Origin: Microbacterium testaceum
GTDB taxonomy: Bacteria; Actinomycetota; Actinomycetes; Actinomycetales; Microbacteriaceae
Reading direction: 5' to 3'
Length of the DNA: 64,000 bases
Assembly: GCF_020781835.1 (NCBI RefSeq)
Contig: NZ_JAJGNJ010000004.1
Coordinates: forward strand, 62,001 to 126,000
The notes under the pieces are model-generated. The model was not told the origin of the DNA. It saw nothing but the letters and a program-made list of their open reading frames with translations, and searched no databases. How positions within the stretch are numbered: the stretch's first letter is position 1; every line of letters starts with the position of its first letter. Made by a program: the position numbers and the translations under genes. Below are positions 18,362-27,441 of the stretch, in pieces.

Positions 18362-20367
18362 TCGAAGTCCTCGACGCTGTCCACGAGGGTGTGCGCCGCG
18401 ATGGCGGCGGCGATGCGGGCCACCGCCTCGTCGACCGGGATGCCGTTGAGCTGGGTCCCGTCGCGGAATCGGAAGGACACGGTGTTCTGGGCCCGGTCCT
18501 GCTCACCGGCGATCAGTTGGATCGGCACCTTCTGCGTGGTGTGCGTGCGGATCTTCTTCTGCATGCGGTCGTCGCTGTGGTCGACCTCGGCGCGGACGCC
18601 CTTGGCCCGGAGCTCGGCGATGATGCCGTCGAGGTAGTCGCCGAAGTCTTCGGCCACCGGCACACCCACGACCTGCACGGGCGCGAGCCACACCGGGAAG
18701 GCACCGGCGTAGTGCTCCAGGAGAATGGCGAAGAAGCGCTCGATCGAGCCGAACAGGGCGCGGTGGATCATGATCGGACGCTTCTTCTGCCCGTCCCGAT
18801 CCGTGTACTCGAGCTCGAAACGCTCCGGGAGGTTCGGGTCGACCTGCACGGTCGACAGCTGCCAGGTGCGTCCGATGGCGTCCCGGGTCTTGAGGTCGAT
18901 CTTCGGTCCGTAGAACGCCGCCTCGCCCGGCACCTCGGTGAGCTTGAGACCCGAAGCGACCGCGACGTTGCGCAGCGCGTTCGTGGAGTACTCCCAGAAC
19001 TCGTCGGTGCCGATCCACTTCGACTTCTCGTCGTCGCGCATCGACAGCTCGAGCTCGAAGTCGTCGAGACCGAAGTCGCGGAGCATCGAGATCACGAACT
19101 CCAGCACGCGGGTGGCTTCGGACTCCAACTGATCCGGGGTGACGAACAGGTGGGAGTCGTCCTGGGTGAAGCCGCGCACGCGAGTCAGACCGTGCAGTGC
19201 CCCCGACAGCTCGTTGCGGTACACCGTGCCGTTCTCGGCGAGGCGCATCGGCAGGTCGCGGTAGCTGCGCGCCCGCTCCTTGTAGATGAGGATGTGCATG
19301 GGGCAGTTCATGGGCTTGAGGTAGTAGTCCTGGCCCGGCTTGGTGACGTTGCCCTCGGCGTCGCGCTCCTCGTCCATGACGATGGGCGGGAACATGCCCT
19401 CTTTGTAGGTGACGAGGTGGTTCGAGGTCAGGAACAGGTCCTGCTTCGAGATGTGCGGGGTGTACACGTAGGTGTAGCCGCCCTCGATGTGCCGGCGGCG
19501 GGCGTGCTGCTCCATCTCGCCGCGGATGATTCCGCCGCGCGGATGCCACACGCTCAGACCGGATCCGATCTCGTCGGGGAACGAGAACAGGTCGAGCTCC
19601 TTGCCGAGCTTGCGGTGGTCGCGCTTGGCGGCCTCCTCGAGTCGGTGCTGGTACGCGCGCAGGTCGTCCTTCGTCGCCCACGCGGTGCCGTAGATGCGCT
19701 GGAGCTGTGGGTTCTTCTCGCTGCCGCGCCAGTAGGCACCGGCGATGCGGGTGAGGTCCCAGCCGTTGCCGATGAGGCGCGTGCCGGGGACGTGGGGTCC
19801 GCGGCAGAGGTCCTTCCAGACCGTCTCGCCCTCGCGGTTGACGTTGTCGTAGATCGTGAGCTCGCCGGCGCCGACCTCGACGCTCGCGCCCTCTGCCGCC
19901 TCCGCGGAGCCACCCTTCAGGCCGATGAGCTCGAGCTTGAACGGTTCGCCGGCGAGTTCGACGCGCGCCTCGTCGTCGGTGACGACGCGACGGACGAAGC
20001 GCTGATTCTCGCGGACGATGCGCTCCATCTCCTTCTTGATGACCTTGAGGTCTTCGGGAGTGAACGGGTCGTCGACCTGGAAGTCGTAGTAGAACCCGTC
20101 GGTGATGGGCGGACCGATGCCGAGGTTGGCCTGCGGCTTGACACGCTGCACGGCCTGAGCGAGGACATGTGCCGTCGAGTGTCGCAGGATCGACAGTCCG
20201 TCGGCGCTGTCGATCGTGACCGGCTCGACCTCGTCGTCGGCCGTCACGGTCGTGGCGAGGTCTTTCAGCTCACCGTTCACGCGCAGAGCGATGACCGAAC
20301 GGTCGGGGAAGAGGGCGAAGCCGTCGGCGGGATAGGTCTGCTCCGACGGCAGGGCGGCATCAGTCAA
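18358..20367 (-). CDS. thrS: Threonyl-tRNA synthetase
   Basis: Class II synthetase that charges tRNA-Thr. 669 residues. N-terminal TGS domain ([21 protein letters not shown], near 17-37), editing domain with [14 protein letters not shown] near 80, catalytic core with motif 1, zinc-binding Cys in [16 protein letters not shown] near 350, motif 2 [17 protein letters not shown] near 385 and motif 3 before the anticodon-binding domain ([16 protein letters not shown]). I choose a TTG start at 20367 because AGGAGA lies 7 bases upstream and no in-frame ATG/GTG fits; this makes the length typical. Confidence 0.93.
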   Translation of the reverse strand: MTDAALPSEQTYPADGFALFPDRSVIALRVNGELKDLATTVTADDEVEPVTIDSADGLSILRHSTAHVLAQAVQRVKPQANLGIGPPITDGFYYDFQVDDPFTPEDLKVIKKEMERIVRENQRFVRRVVTDDEARVELAGEPFKLELIGLKGGSAEAAEGASVEVGAGELTIYDNVNREGETVWKDLCRGPHVPGTRLIGNGWDLTRIAGAYWRGSEKNPQLQRIYGTAWATKDDLRAYQHRLEEAAKRDHRKLGKELDLFSFPDEIGSGLSVWHPRGGIIRGEMEQHARRRHIEGGYTYVYTPHISKQDLFLTSNHLVTYKEGMFPPIVMDEERDAEGNVTKPGQDYYLKPMNCPMHILIYKERARSYRDLPMRLAENGTVYRNELSGALHGLTRVRGFTQDDSHLFVTPDQLESEATRVLEFVISMLRDFGLDDFELELSMRDDEKSKWIGTDEFWEYSTNALRNVAVASGLKLTEVPGEAAFYGPKIDLKTRDAIGRTWQLSTVQVDPNLPERFELEYTDRDGQKKRPIMIHRALFGSIERFFAILLEHYAGAFPVWLAPVQVVGVPVAEDFGDYLDGIIAELRAKGVRAEVDHSDDRMQKKIRTHTTQKVPIQLIAGEQDRAQNTVSFRFRDGTQLNGIPVDEAVARIAAAIAAHTLVDSVEDFE

Positions 20368-20448
20368 GGCGGTCTCCTGGATGGGTCGATTCCAGGCTAC
20401 CCGCCGGGCGTGGCCTCGACGGCACGCGCGGTGCCCCATAGTGGAGCG

Positions 20449-21597
20449 GTGACTCTGGCCATCATCGGCGGCGCGCTCTGGATCCTCGGCTTCATCGCCC
20501 TGCTCGTCGGCATCCTGCCCCCCGACGAGGCCCTCGGCGTGGCCGACCGTGTGTGGCCCATCCTGCTGTTCGTCGTCGCGGTCACGGTCGTGGCGGAGTT
20601 GGCATCCAAGGCGGGGCTGTTCGACGTCGTCGCCGCGCGGCTCGCGCGCCTGGCCCGCGGCCGGACGGTGTGGCTGTGGGTGCTCGTGGTGGCTCTGGCG
20701 ACCGTCGCGACCGCCTTCCTGTCTCTGGACACCACCGCGGTGCTGCTGACGCCGGTCGTCGTGGCGATGGCGGTCGCGCGAAAGCTCGACCCTCTGCCGT
20801 TCGCCTTCGTGACGGTCGTGCTCGCCAACACGGCCTCGCTCGTCCTGCCCGTGTCGAACCTCACCAACCTGTTGGCCTCCGACGCGCTCGGGGGACATGA
20901 CCCGGTCGCTTTTGTCGCGCTGCTGGGGCCGTCGGCGCTCATCGCCATCGCCGTCTCGGTCGTCGTCCTCACGGCGGTGTTCCTGCGCAGACTGCCGAAG
21001 ACCTTCCCCGGCGCCCCTTCCCCGGCCGTCGCGGATCGCGTGCTGCTGCGCATCTCCGGGGTCGTGACCGTGGCGCTGCTGCCGCTGCTCGTGATCGGTC
21101 TGGATCCCTGGATGCCGGCCCTCGCGGCCGCGGTGGTCCTCGTGGGCGTGTTCGCGTGGCGCGCGCCGCGTGCGCTGAGTGTCCGGCTGGTGCCCTGGTC
21201 GCTGCTGGTGTTCGCCGGCGGACTCTTCCTGGCGGTGGGGGCGCTGGAGGCCGTGGGGATCGGACGCGTGACTTCCGTGCTCGCCGGCTCCGGGGACGAC
21301 CTGGTGTCTCTCTGGCAACTCGCCGGGGTGGGGGCGCTCGCGGCGAACGGAATCAACAACCTGCCCGCCTACCTGGCCATGGAGTCCGTCGCCGACTCCC
21401 CGGCGCGCCTGGCGGCCCTTCTCATCGGGGTGAACGCCGGTCCGATCGTGACGCCGTGGGCCTCGCTGGCGACGCTCCTGTGGCACGACCGACTGGTCGC
21501 CGCCGGCGTACAGGTGCGGTGGAGCCGTTTCATCCTGATCGGGGTGGTGATCGCCCCGATCATCCTCATCCTCGCGGTGCTCCCGCTCACCGCGTGA
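20449..21597 (+). CDS. ArsB/SLC13-type membrane permease
   Basis: About 382 residues, almost entirely hydrophobic with roughly ten membrane segments. The pattern [18 protein letters not shown] near 85 and [19 protein letters not shown] near 125, then [15 protein letters not shown] and [19 protein letters not shown] in the second half, are the paired signature loops of the ArsB/NhaD ion-transporter superfamily. Substrate unknown: arsenite, or an organic or inorganic anion. No arsR or arsC lies nearby. Start GTG 20449 is the most likely; GTG 20431 is an alternative. Stands alone, divergent from thrS. Confidence 0.75.
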   Translation: MTLAIIGGALWILGFIALLVGILPPDEALGVADRVWPILLFVVAVTVVAELASKAGLFDVVAARLARLARGRTVWLWVLVVALATVATAFLSLDTTAVLLTPVVVAMAVARKLDPLPFAFVTVVLANTASLVLPVSNLTNLLASDALGGHDPVAFVALLGPSALIAIAVSVVVLTAVFLRRLPKTFPGAPSPAVADRVLLRISGVVTVALLPLLVIGLDPWMPALAAAVVLVGVFAWRAPRALSVRLVPWSLLVFAGGLFLAVGALEAVGIGRVTSVLAGSGDDLVSLWQLAGVGALAANGINNLPAYLAMESVADSPARLAALLIGVNAGPIVTPWASLATLLWHDRLVAAGVQVRWSRFILIGVVIAPIILILAVLPLTA

Positions 21598-21617
21598 TCC
21601 CCTGCTCGCCTCTCGGA

Positions 21618-22007
21618 TCAGGCGCGCACAGGCTCGGCCACGGGGATGGTCGGGTTCGGGACCTCCCGGAAGACCATCTCTTCGCGGGGACCCTGATCGC
21701 GCGGCACGGAGTCATCCGGTTCCGGGATGACGTACAGACCACGGCCCGAGTTCGCGTTGTAGGTCAGCGCGTGCAGCCACGTACTGCTCAGCTGCGGGTT
21801 GCGGCTGCCGTGATACTTGAACACGAGCGAGACATGAGGGTGGATGTAGACCGTCGTGCGGCCTCCCCCGATGCTGATGTCGTCCTTCCACGTGAAGGGA
21901 AAGCTTTCACCACGGCGAACCTTCGCCATGATCACCGCCTGAAGGTGCGCGAGGAGACGATCCTCGAACTCGACCTTGATGTTTCCGTCGTAGATGAACT
22001 TGCCCAT
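21618..22007 (-). CDS. Small conserved Microbacteriaceae protein (DUF7882-like)
   Basis: 129 residues from ATG 22007. Opens [23 protein letters not shown], with [14 protein letters not shown] and [21 protein letters not shown] following. I recognise this as the small family frequently labelled as an ATP-dependent DNA ligase fragment in Microbacteriaceae; no ligase catalytic Lys motif is visible, so that label should not be trusted. Function unknown. It is convergent with the ArsB-like gene. Confidence 0.75.
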   Translation of the reverse strand: MGKFIYDGNIKVEFEDRLLAHLQAVIMAKVRRGESFPFTWKDDISIGGGRTTVYIHPHVSLVFKYHGSRNPQLSSTWLHALTYNANSGRGLYVIPEPDDSVPRDQGPREEMVFREVPNPTIPVAEPVRA

Positions 22008-22171
22008 GAGGACCTCCGGGGTGCGGCCCGGACCGCGCATTCCTGGCGGGAAATGACGAACGCGGATGCCGGGGGGTGTCACCGCCTCACCTCCCAACGT
22101 CTCGTGACCCGAGCACGAGTGCAAACCCGTTGTGGTCGATGCGGTTTGCGGCTAGCCCGTTCCGTCGGGGA

Positions 22172-22585
22172 TCAGTGCGACCGGGAGATCCGCAGGATGA
22201 CACGGTCACCGGGCCGACGCTGCACCCGCCGGACGAGGGCCTCCAAGCCGAGGATCGCGCGGAACTGCCAGCCGTACTTACGGCGAAGAGCCGACTCGGC
22301 GCGGGGGTCTTCGGTGCTGGGGCCGGCGATCCGGGCCCGGGCGTGGACGGTGATGGCATCCGGTTCCACCGCTCCCATGCGCGAACAGGGACGCAGGGCG
22401 ACACGCTCATCGCGGCGCAACCGCTTGACCTTGCCGGTGTTGCGCTCGGTGGTGACGACGAGTTCATCGCCGTCGCGTGCGACCCAGACCGGCGTCGCCA
22501 CCGCATCGCCGTTTCGGCGGTAGGTTCCGAGCGAGACGAACGGCGACGTCGCGATCTCACGCCAGAGGGTGTCGGGAACGGTCAT
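22172..22585 (-). CDS. PPOX-class (F420-dependent type) flavin/deazaflavin oxidoreductase
   Basis: 137 residues, split-barrel fold. PFVSLGTYRRNGDAVATPVWVARDGDELVV near the N-terminus, then TGKVKRLRRDERVALRPC and DAITVHARARI match the PPOX-class F420-dependent oxidoreductase family. The cofactor cannot be proven from sequence; F420 or flavin is possible. Single gene, not in an operon. Confidence 0.82.
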   Translation of the reverse strand: MTVPDTLWREIATSPFVSLGTYRRNGDAVATPVWVARDGDELVVTTERNTGKVKRLRRDERVALRPCSRMGAVEPDAITVHARARIAGPSTEDPRAESALRRKYGWQFRAILGLEALVRRVQRRPGDRVILRISRSH

Positions 22586-22752
22586 GGCCTCACGCTACTG
22601 CTCGGGTGTGGGCGGTCGGCGGGGCTTGCATCGTCGGAGCACGGACCTCGTGGAGCTTCCCCGACGCGCGTCGAGCATTGTTCACACGAATGGAACACGA
22701 CGTGCATCGGGCCTTTCGACGGGTCATGCGACCCTCGATGGAGGAGGTTCGC

Positions 22753-23115
22753 ATGTCTCGCCGCCACATCGCGACCCACGCCTATGACTTCCATACGGGC
22801 TGGGTGCGCATCACCCCGACCGCCCTGACGCACGAGCAGGCGGTCAAGCTCCACGAACAGGGCTTCACGATCGTCCGTTCCCGGCGCGGCTGGTTCGGGA
22901 CTCGGGAGCTTCCCCTGAGCTGGTACCTGAGACGCGCGGGTTCGGACACGTCCGAGGCCTCGCGTCTCGCGGTCTCACCCGCCGCCGTGTCGCCGAACGC
23001 GCCCCACGAGCGCCCCGAGGACCCCCCGGATGCCGTCGACCTCGTGGACGCGCCCGATCCGCGGCGTCCGTCACCCCGGCGCGCACGCCAGCGGAGCACG
23101 GAAGACGGGGGCTAG
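22753..23115 (+). CDS. Hypothetical protein
   Basis: 120 residues from ATG 22753, chosen because GGAGG lies 7 bases upstream; an in-frame ATG at 22690 has no such site. Residues 1-60 look folded (HIATHAYDFHTGWVRITP, LHEQGFTIVRSRRGWFGTRE) and the C-terminal half is disordered, Pro/Arg/Ser-rich. Followed by a strong bidirectional terminator. Family not recognised. Confidence 0.6.
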   Translation: MSRRHIATHAYDFHTGWVRITPTALTHEQAVKLHEQGFTIVRSRRGWFGTRELPLSWYLRRAGSDTSEASRLAVSPAAVSPNAPHERPEDPPDAVDLVDAPDPRRPSPRRARQRSTEDGG

Positions 23116-23155
23116 GGCCTGCACGGCAATCGTGCGGGGCTCCCCCCGGAAAGAC

Positions 23156-23181
23156 GAAGCCCCCGGCAGTCCGGGGGCTTC
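23156..23181. terminator. Bidirectional terminator hairpin
   Basis: GAAGCCCCCGG (23156-23166), loop CAGT, CCGGGGGCTTC (23171-23181): perfect 11-base stem. It separates the hypothetical gene ending at 23115 from the minus-strand tRNA cluster and can serve both. Confidence 0.75.
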
Positions 23182-23190
23182 AGGTGGTGG

Positions 23191-23262
23191 TGCGCGATAC
23201 TGGGATCGAACCAGTGACCTCTTCCGTGTCAGGGAAGCGCGCTACCGCTGCGCCAATCGCGC
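23191..23262 (-). tRNA. tRNA-Val (GAC anticodon)
   Basis: Seven-base acceptor stem GCGCGAT/ATCGCGC, D loop GGCGCAGCGGTAGCGC, anticodon stem CTTCC/GGAAG around CTGACAC, and T arm ACTGG-TTCGATC-CCAGT. The anticodon GAC reads GUC/GUU. Discriminator A; the three following bases are CCA, so the 3' end may be genome-encoded (or coincident). Confidence 0.95.
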
Positions 23263-23288
23263 CTAAGAAGGCTGTTCAGTTTTAGGCG

Positions 23289-23359
23289 AGGTGGCGACGG
23301 GATTCGAACCCGTGTAAACGGCTTTGCAGGCCGGTGCCTAGCCGCTCGGCCACGCCACC
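23289..23359 (-). tRNA. tRNA-Cys (GCA anticodon)
   Basis: Acceptor GGTGGCG/CGCCACC, D arm GGCCGAGCGGCTAGGCA, anticodon loop CTGCAAA, T arm with GGTTCGAATCC. Discriminator U, as expected for Cys. No encoded CCA. Confidence 0.95.
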
Positions 23360-23423
23360 GTGTGTGGTTCGACCCACGTGTCGTGATCCTCCGTCGGGAA
23401 CCTGACGGCGATCTTCACACTCG

Positions 23424-23496
23424 AGCGGATGACGAGACTCGAACTCGCGACCCTCACCTTGGCAAGGTGATGCGCTACCAACTGCGCTACATCCGC
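23424..23496 (-). tRNA. tRNA-Gly (GCC anticodon)
   Basis: Acceptor GCGGATG/CATCCGC, D arm GCGCAGTTGGTAGCGC, anticodon loop TTGCCAA, T arm with GTTCGAGTC. Discriminator U. First tRNA of the Gly-Cys-Val run, which is a common actinobacterial arrangement. Confidence 0.95.
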
Positions 23497-23532
23497 ATTT
23501 CGTTCCCGGGGCTTGCCCCGAGCACTCGTAAG

Positions 23533-23560
23533 ACATTACCCGATTCCCGCGTCCGCGCAA
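23533..23560 (-). promoter_or_regulatory. Probable promoter of the tRNA Gly-Cys-Val cluster
   Basis: On the minus strand TTGCGC (-35, 23555-23560), 16-base spacer, TAATGT (-10, 23533-23538). It lies 37 bases upstream of the mature tRNA-Gly 5' end. A housekeeping-sigma promoter is inferred by resemblance only. Confidence 0.45.
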
Positions 23561-23648
23561 AACCCGACGCGCCCCGCGCGTGTCTTCTCCGGTGGTCGGA
23601 ACAGCCCCGTCGCATCGGGTAAAGTAGTCGAGTCCCGTTCGGGACGAT

Positions 23649-23721
23649 GGGCGATTGGCGCAGTTGGTAGCGCGCTTCCTTCACACGGAAGAGGTCGTCG
23701 GTTCGAGTCCGGCATCGCCCA
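23649..23721 (+). tRNA. tRNA-Val (CAC anticodon)
   Basis: Acceptor GGGCGAT/ATCGCCC, D arm GCGCAGTTGGTAGCGC, anticodon stem CTTCC/GGAAG around TTCACAC, T arm CGTCGGTTCGAGTCCGG. Reads GUG. It is divergent from the other three tRNA genes. A TAAAGT -10-like box lies at 23620-23625. Confidence 0.95.
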
Positions 23722-23727
23722 CTGCAC

Positions 23728-23749
23728 AGCCCCCGGTCCGCCGGGGGCT
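23728..23749 (+). terminator. Terminator of tRNA-Val(CAC)
   Basis: AGCCCCCGG (23728-23736), loop TCCG, CCGGGGGCT (23741-23749), starting 6 bases after the tRNA. Its core stem, GCCCCCGG, matches the terminator at 23156-23181. Confidence 0.7.
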
Positions 23750-23810
23750 TCGTCGTTCGTGGACGATGAGGGATCTTCTCGCGCCTTCGCTCTCCCGCTA
23801 GTCTCCGGGG

Positions 23811-24167
23811 ATGGAGCAGACCGATGCGCGCCGCCCACCCGGAACTCGCCTCCGGGGATTCTCGTCGGCGATCATCCTCGTCGCCGGCGTCCTGCTCATC
23901 CCGATGGCGATCAGCCTGGTGTTCAACAGCTGGACGTCTCCCGATGCGCACGACTACGTGCGCATGGCGTTCGCGCAGGTTGCGGCGTCGGTGGTCGCGA
24001 TGACCACCGCGGTGGGGCTCGTCGTGCATCGGATCGCGAGCCGGAGTCCGCTGTCGGACACTCTGTGGTTCGGCCTCATCGCCGTTCTGATCATCGCGTG
24101 GCAGGCCACGGCTCTCGCGCAGGCATCCGACACGCTGTTGCTCCGGTTGTTCCCGGTCGCCTCCTGA
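23811..24167 (+). CDS. Small three-pass membrane protein of unknown function
   Basis: 118 residues with hydrophobic segments at about residues 18-38, 52-74 and 84-106 (for example SAIILVAGVLLIPMAISLVF and TLWFGLIAVLIIAWQAT). Short charged N-terminus. Alone between the tRNA genes and the convergent MazF-like gene. I do not recognise it. Confidence 0.65.
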   Translation: MEQTDARRPPGTRLRGFSSAIILVAGVLLIPMAISLVFNSWTSPDAHDYVRMAFAQVAASVVAMTTAVGLVVHRIASRSPLSDTLWFGLIAVLIIAWQATALAQASDTLLLRLFPVAS

Positions 24168-24228
24168 GCAGCGCGCCGAGCATCGGGACCACCGTGCTGC
24201 GACGAGTCGCCCGCGGGGCGGCTCGGCG

Positions 24229-24747
24229 TCAGTCCCGGCCCCAGCCGTACCGCTGAGCCAGAGCCGCCGCGACGGCGTCGAAGCGGCGTCGGTCCAGGGC
24301 CGCGGCCTCGCGCCGCATGCCGGACTCTTGCACGAGGTAGATCTGCTCGATGTCGACCCACGACGGTCGACCCTGTGGATCCCACTCCCCCGCGCCGAGC
24401 GCCAGGTAGTCGCGGTCCCCGGCGTGCGGCTTGCTGGTGAGGCGGACGGCGTACGAGCGGGTGGCATCCGCCCGCCCGATGATGAGCACCGGACGGTCCT
24501 TGCCGCGTCCGTCGCGCTCCTCGTACGGCACCCACGTCCACACGATCTCGCCGCCGTCGGGCGCCCCGTCGCGCTCGGGCGCATATGCCAACGTCAGATG
24601 ACGTGGCGGGTCGACCTCGACGGTCGTGGTCTCACCCAGCCTCTGGCCGGGCTGCGAGGGCGGTGAGACGTTCCGACGGGGCCGGGACGGGGTCGCGGGT
24701 CGGAAGGGCCCCAGGAGGGCGGAGAAGAGGCGCGAGGCGGTTCCCAT
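24229..24747 (-). CDS. PemK/MazF-family endoribonuclease-like protein
   Basis: About 172 residues. The first ~60 residues are an unrelated basic, Pro-rich extension; the C-terminal ~110 contain GGEIVWTWVPYEERDGRGKDRPVLIIGR, the barrel start of PemK/MazF proteins, then SYAVRLTSKPHAGDRDYLALG and WVDIEQIYLVQES. In toxin-antitoxin pairs this fold cuts RNA. No small antitoxin gene is adjacent on either side, so this is an orphan whose activity is uncertain. Start ATG 24747; GTG 24753 is an alternative. Confidence 0.72.
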   Translation of the reverse strand: MGTASRLFSALLGPFRPATPSRPRRNVSPPSQPGQRLGETTTVEVDPPRHLTLAYAPERDGAPDGGEIVWTWVPYEERDGRGKDRPVLIIGRADATRSYAVRLTSKPHAGDRDYLALGAGEWDPQGRPSWVDIEQIYLVQESGMRREAAALDRRRFDAVAAALAQRYGWGRD

Positions 24748-24791
24748 CCTCACACCCTAGACATGCTCCCGGCCTCCTCCGGGCGCACGAA

Positions 24792-24829
24792 GAACGGGGC
24801 GCCACGGACGAATCCGTGACGCCCCGTTC
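24792..24829 (-). terminator. Terminator of amtB
   Basis: GAACGGGGCG (24792-24801) pairs with CGCCCCGTTC (24820-24829), and CACGGA with TCCGTG inside, closing on a CGAA tetraloop. It follows the amtB stop by 13 bases on the minus strand. Confidence 0.75.
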
Positions 24830-24842
24830 GGGGATGTGCGTG

Positions 24843-26117
24843 TCAGGCGCGGCTGTCGGAGAGGACGTAGCCCTCCTCGCCGTGCACGACGGTGTCGATA
24901 CCGGCGATCTCGTCCTCGTTCTTCACGCGGAAGCCCATCGTCTTCTCGATCGCGAAGCCGATGACGTAGGCCAGCACGAAGGAGTAGATCAGGACCGCGA
25001 AAGCCGCGATCGCCTGGACGAGCAGCTGCGTGAACGAGCCGCTGTAGATCAGGCCCGTGCCATTGGCGAAGATGCCGAGGTACAGGGTTCCGATCAGACC
25101 GCCGACGAGGTGGATGCCGACGACGTCGAGCGAGTCGTCGAAACCGAGCTTGAACTTCAGCTCGATCGCCAGGGCGCAGACGGCGCCGGCCACCAGACCG
25201 AGGACGATGGCCCAGAACGGCGTGAGCGACGCGCAGGCCGGAGTGATGGCGACCAGACCCGCGACGGCACCCGAGGCGGCGCCGACGGAGGTGGGCTTTC
25301 CGTCCTTGAACTTCTCGACGATCAGCCAGGCCAGCAGAGCCGCGGCGGGAGCGGCGATGGTGTTGACGAACGCGAGAGCGGCGGTGCCGTCGGCGGCGAG
25401 CTCCGAACCGGCGTTGAAGCCGAACCAGCCGAACCACAGCAGTCCCGCGCCGAGGAGGACGAACGGCGGGTTGTGGGGGACGTGCGCGCCCTTCTGGAAG
25501 CCGACGCGCTTGCCGAGCACCAGAGCGAGGGCGAGAGCCGCCGCACCGGCGTTGATGTGGACAGCCGTACCACCGGCGAAGTCGATCGCGCCGACGCCGA
25601 AGACGTCCTGCATGCCGTGCGTGATCCAGCCGCCGTACGAGAAGGAGGCGTCCTCGGCGAGGCCGAAGTTGAAGACCCAGCTGGCGACCGGGAAGTACAC
25701 GATCGTCGACCAGAGGAAGGCGAAGACCATCCACGAGCCGAACTTGGCGCGGTCGGCGATGGCGCCGGAGACCAGCGCGACGGTGATGATGGCGAACGTG
25801 GCCTGGAAGGCGACGAAGGCCAGGGGCGGGTAGGCCGCGCCCTCAGGCGTCTCGAGAACGCTTGCGAGGCCGAACTCGTTGAAGTCGATGGCCCACGGGA
25901 ACTGCGTGGTGCCCTCCTCCGTGGCGGGGAAGGCGATCGCGTAGCCGTACAGCACCCACAGGACTCCGATGAGTCCCATGGCGCCGAAGCTCATCATCAT
26001 CATGCTGATGACGCTCTTGGCCTTGACGAGTCCGCCGTAGAAGAACGCGAGTCCTGGCGTCATGAGCAGCACGAGTGCCGCTGCTATCAGGATGAATGCG
26101 GTGTTGCCTTGATCCAT
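24843..26117 (-). CDS. amtB: Ammonium transporter
   Basis: Trimeric membrane channel for ammonium/ammonia uptake. 424 residues, about eleven membrane segments. Typical motifs: MTPGLAFFYGGLVKAKSVISMMMMSFG (near 19-45), the conserved DFAGGTAVHINAGAAALALA near 159-178 with the twin-His pore first half, and FDDSLDVVGIHLVGGLIGTL near 300-320 with the second His. No glnK (PII) or glnD gene follows, unlike the usual actinobacterial amtB-glnK-glnD arrangement. A GlnR-type box lies 67-105 bases upstream of the start, predicting induction under nitrogen limitation. Confidence 0.95.
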   Translation of the reverse strand: MDQGNTAFILIAAALVLLMTPGLAFFYGGLVKAKSVISMMMMSFGAMGLIGVLWVLYGYAIAFPATEEGTTQFPWAIDFNEFGLASVLETPEGAAYPPLAFVAFQATFAIITVALVSGAIADRAKFGSWMVFAFLWSTIVYFPVASWVFNFGLAEDASFSYGGWITHGMQDVFGVGAIDFAGGTAVHINAGAAALALALVLGKRVGFQKGAHVPHNPPFVLLGAGLLWFGWFGFNAGSELAADGTAALAFVNTIAAPAAALLAWLIVEKFKDGKPTSVGAASGAVAGLVAITPACASLTPFWAIVLGLVAGAVCALAIELKFKLGFDDSLDVVGIHLVGGLIGTLYLGIFANGTGLIYSGSFTQLLVQAIAAFAVLIYSFVLAYVIGFAIEKTMGFRVKNEDEIAGIDTVVHGEEGYVLSDSRA

Positions 26118-26183
26118 CTCGAAGAGAACCTCTCTGCAGGGACGCAGGTGTAGCGTCGGGTCCCCTCAGTGTTCCCAGCCCCG

Positions 26184-26222
26184 GTTTCCATCGGCGTTCG
26201 ACTCGTGTTTCGAGTGCGTTAC
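26184..26222 (-). promoter_or_regulatory. GlnR box upstream of amtB
   Basis: Reading the minus strand from 26222: GTAAC, 6 bases, GAAAC, 6 bases, CGAAC, 6 bases, GGAAAC. This fits the actinobacterial GlnR consensus gTnAC-n6-GaAAC repeated every 11 bases; the first pair is an exact match. It sits just upstream of amtB, a classic GlnR target. A further GAAAC-n6-TTTAC pair lies a little further upstream. Confidence 0.75.
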
Positions 26223-26285
26223 AGCGACGGAGCGCGTGTAAACATCGCGTTTCGCGTCGCCGCGAAGCATCGATGAAATGACCGC

Positions 26286-27323
26286 TCAGGAGTGCGTCAG
26301 CGCGACCAGGCGTGACACGGCGCGCAGATACTTCTTGCGGTATCCGCCGGCGAGCATCTCCTCGCTGAAGACGGTGTTCAGCGGCACGCCGGTGGCCCGG
26401 ATCGGGATCTGGGCGTCGTAGGCGCGGTCCACGAAAGCGACCAGGCGCAGCGCGGCCGACTGGTCGTGGAGCACCTGCACATCGCGCAGTCCGATCGTTT
26501 CCACGCCGTCGATGAGGCGGATGAACCGCGACGGGTGCACACGGGCGAGGTGCGAGACCACATCGGTGAACGCGTCATCGGTGGCGACACCGCGCGCGGC
26601 GGCATCCCGGATCGCGTCGGCGTACTCGGCGTCCGCGAGGACCCGGGCCTCGCCGTCGATCGCGCGCTGGCGGAAGTCGGTGCCGTCGATGCGGATCGTT
26701 CGGAAGCTGTCGGCCATCGACTGGATCTCGCGCAGGAAGTCCTGTGCGGCGAAGCGTCCCTCACCGAGGGCGTTGGGGGGTGTGTTCGACGTCGCCGCCA
26801 GGCGGGTACCGGATGCCACCAGCTCGCCCAGGAGCCGGGTCATCACCATCGTGTCGCCGGGGTCGTCGAGCTCGAACTCATCGATGCACAGCAGATCGGA
26901 GCCGCGGAAGAGCTCGACGGCCTTGGCGTACCCGAGGACGCCGACCAGTGCGGTGTATTCGATGAACGACCCGAAGTACTTACGGCGGGCGGGCATCGCG
27001 TGGTAGATCGACGCGAGAAGGTGCGTCTTGCCGACCCCGAAGCCGCCGTCGAGATAGACGCCGGGCTTGATCGGCGGAGTCTTCTCGGCTCGACGGAAGA
27101 ACCCGCCCCTCTTCGCCGGCGCACTCTGTCCGGCCGCGAAAGCCTGCAGCAGCTCCTTCGCCTCCTGCTGCGAGGGGTAGGCGGCATCCGCCCGATAGGA
27201 CTCGAAGGTCGCTCCATCGAACTGCGGCGGCGGCACGAGGGCGCTCACCATCTCGGCCCCCGAGACGGCCGGCTCACGATCGATGAGGTGGACGACGCCG
27301 GTCGTCGCGGGCGTAGAGGTCAT
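26286..27323 (-). CDS. zapE: AFG1/ZapE-family ATPase
   Basis: 345 residues from ATG 27323, preceded by AGGAC. Walker A in [22 protein letters not shown] near 80, Walker [19 protein letters not shown] near 140, then [24 protein letters not shown] near 178, the family signature. In E. coli ZapE acts at the Z-ring late in division; in eukaryotes the relative AFG1 is mitochondrial. The actinobacterial role is untested as far as I know. Alone, divergent from the sulfurtransferase gene. Confidence 0.9.
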   Translation of the reverse strand: MTSTPATTGVVHLIDREPAVSGAEMVSALVPPPQFDGATFESYRADAAYPSQQEAKELLQAFAAGQSAPAKRGGFFRRAEKTPPIKPGVYLDGGFGVGKTHLLASIYHAMPARRKYFGSFIEYTALVGVLGYAKAVELFRGSDLLCIDEFELDDPGDTMVMTRLLGELVASGTRLAATSNTPPNALGEGRFAAQDFLREIQSMADSFRTIRIDGTDFRQRAIDGEARVLADAEYADAIRDAAARGVATDDAFTDVVSHLARVHPSRFIRLIDGVETIGLRDVQVLHDQSAALRLVAFVDRAYDAQIPIRATGVPLNTVFSEEMLAGGYRKKYLRAVSRLVALTHS

Positions 27324-27441
27324 AGCCGTCCTGTGTCGCAGTCTTACGAGGGGGTGCCCGCTTCGACGCGGCGGTCCTAGGGTCGAAGGAGCGGTGTCCA
27401 CCCTACGCCGCCCGCTTCCCCACCCCGACCGAGGAGTCATC

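Noticed and set aside
18350..20450. T-box or other riboswitch in front of thrS
   Set aside because: Only about 80 bases separate thrS from the divergent gene, with no T-box core; too short for a leader.
21618..22007. ATP-dependent DNA ligase
   Set aside because: The label is common for this small family, but the protein is 129 residues and has no ligase Lys motif.
23282..23560. Small protein frames through the tRNA genes
   Set aside because: They read through tRNA-Cys and tRNA-Gly, which are structurally secure.
23597..23625. Full -35/-10 promoter for tRNA-Val(CAC)
   Set aside because: TAAAGT is a fair -10, but nothing resembling TTGACA stands 16-18 bases upstream, so I did not list it.
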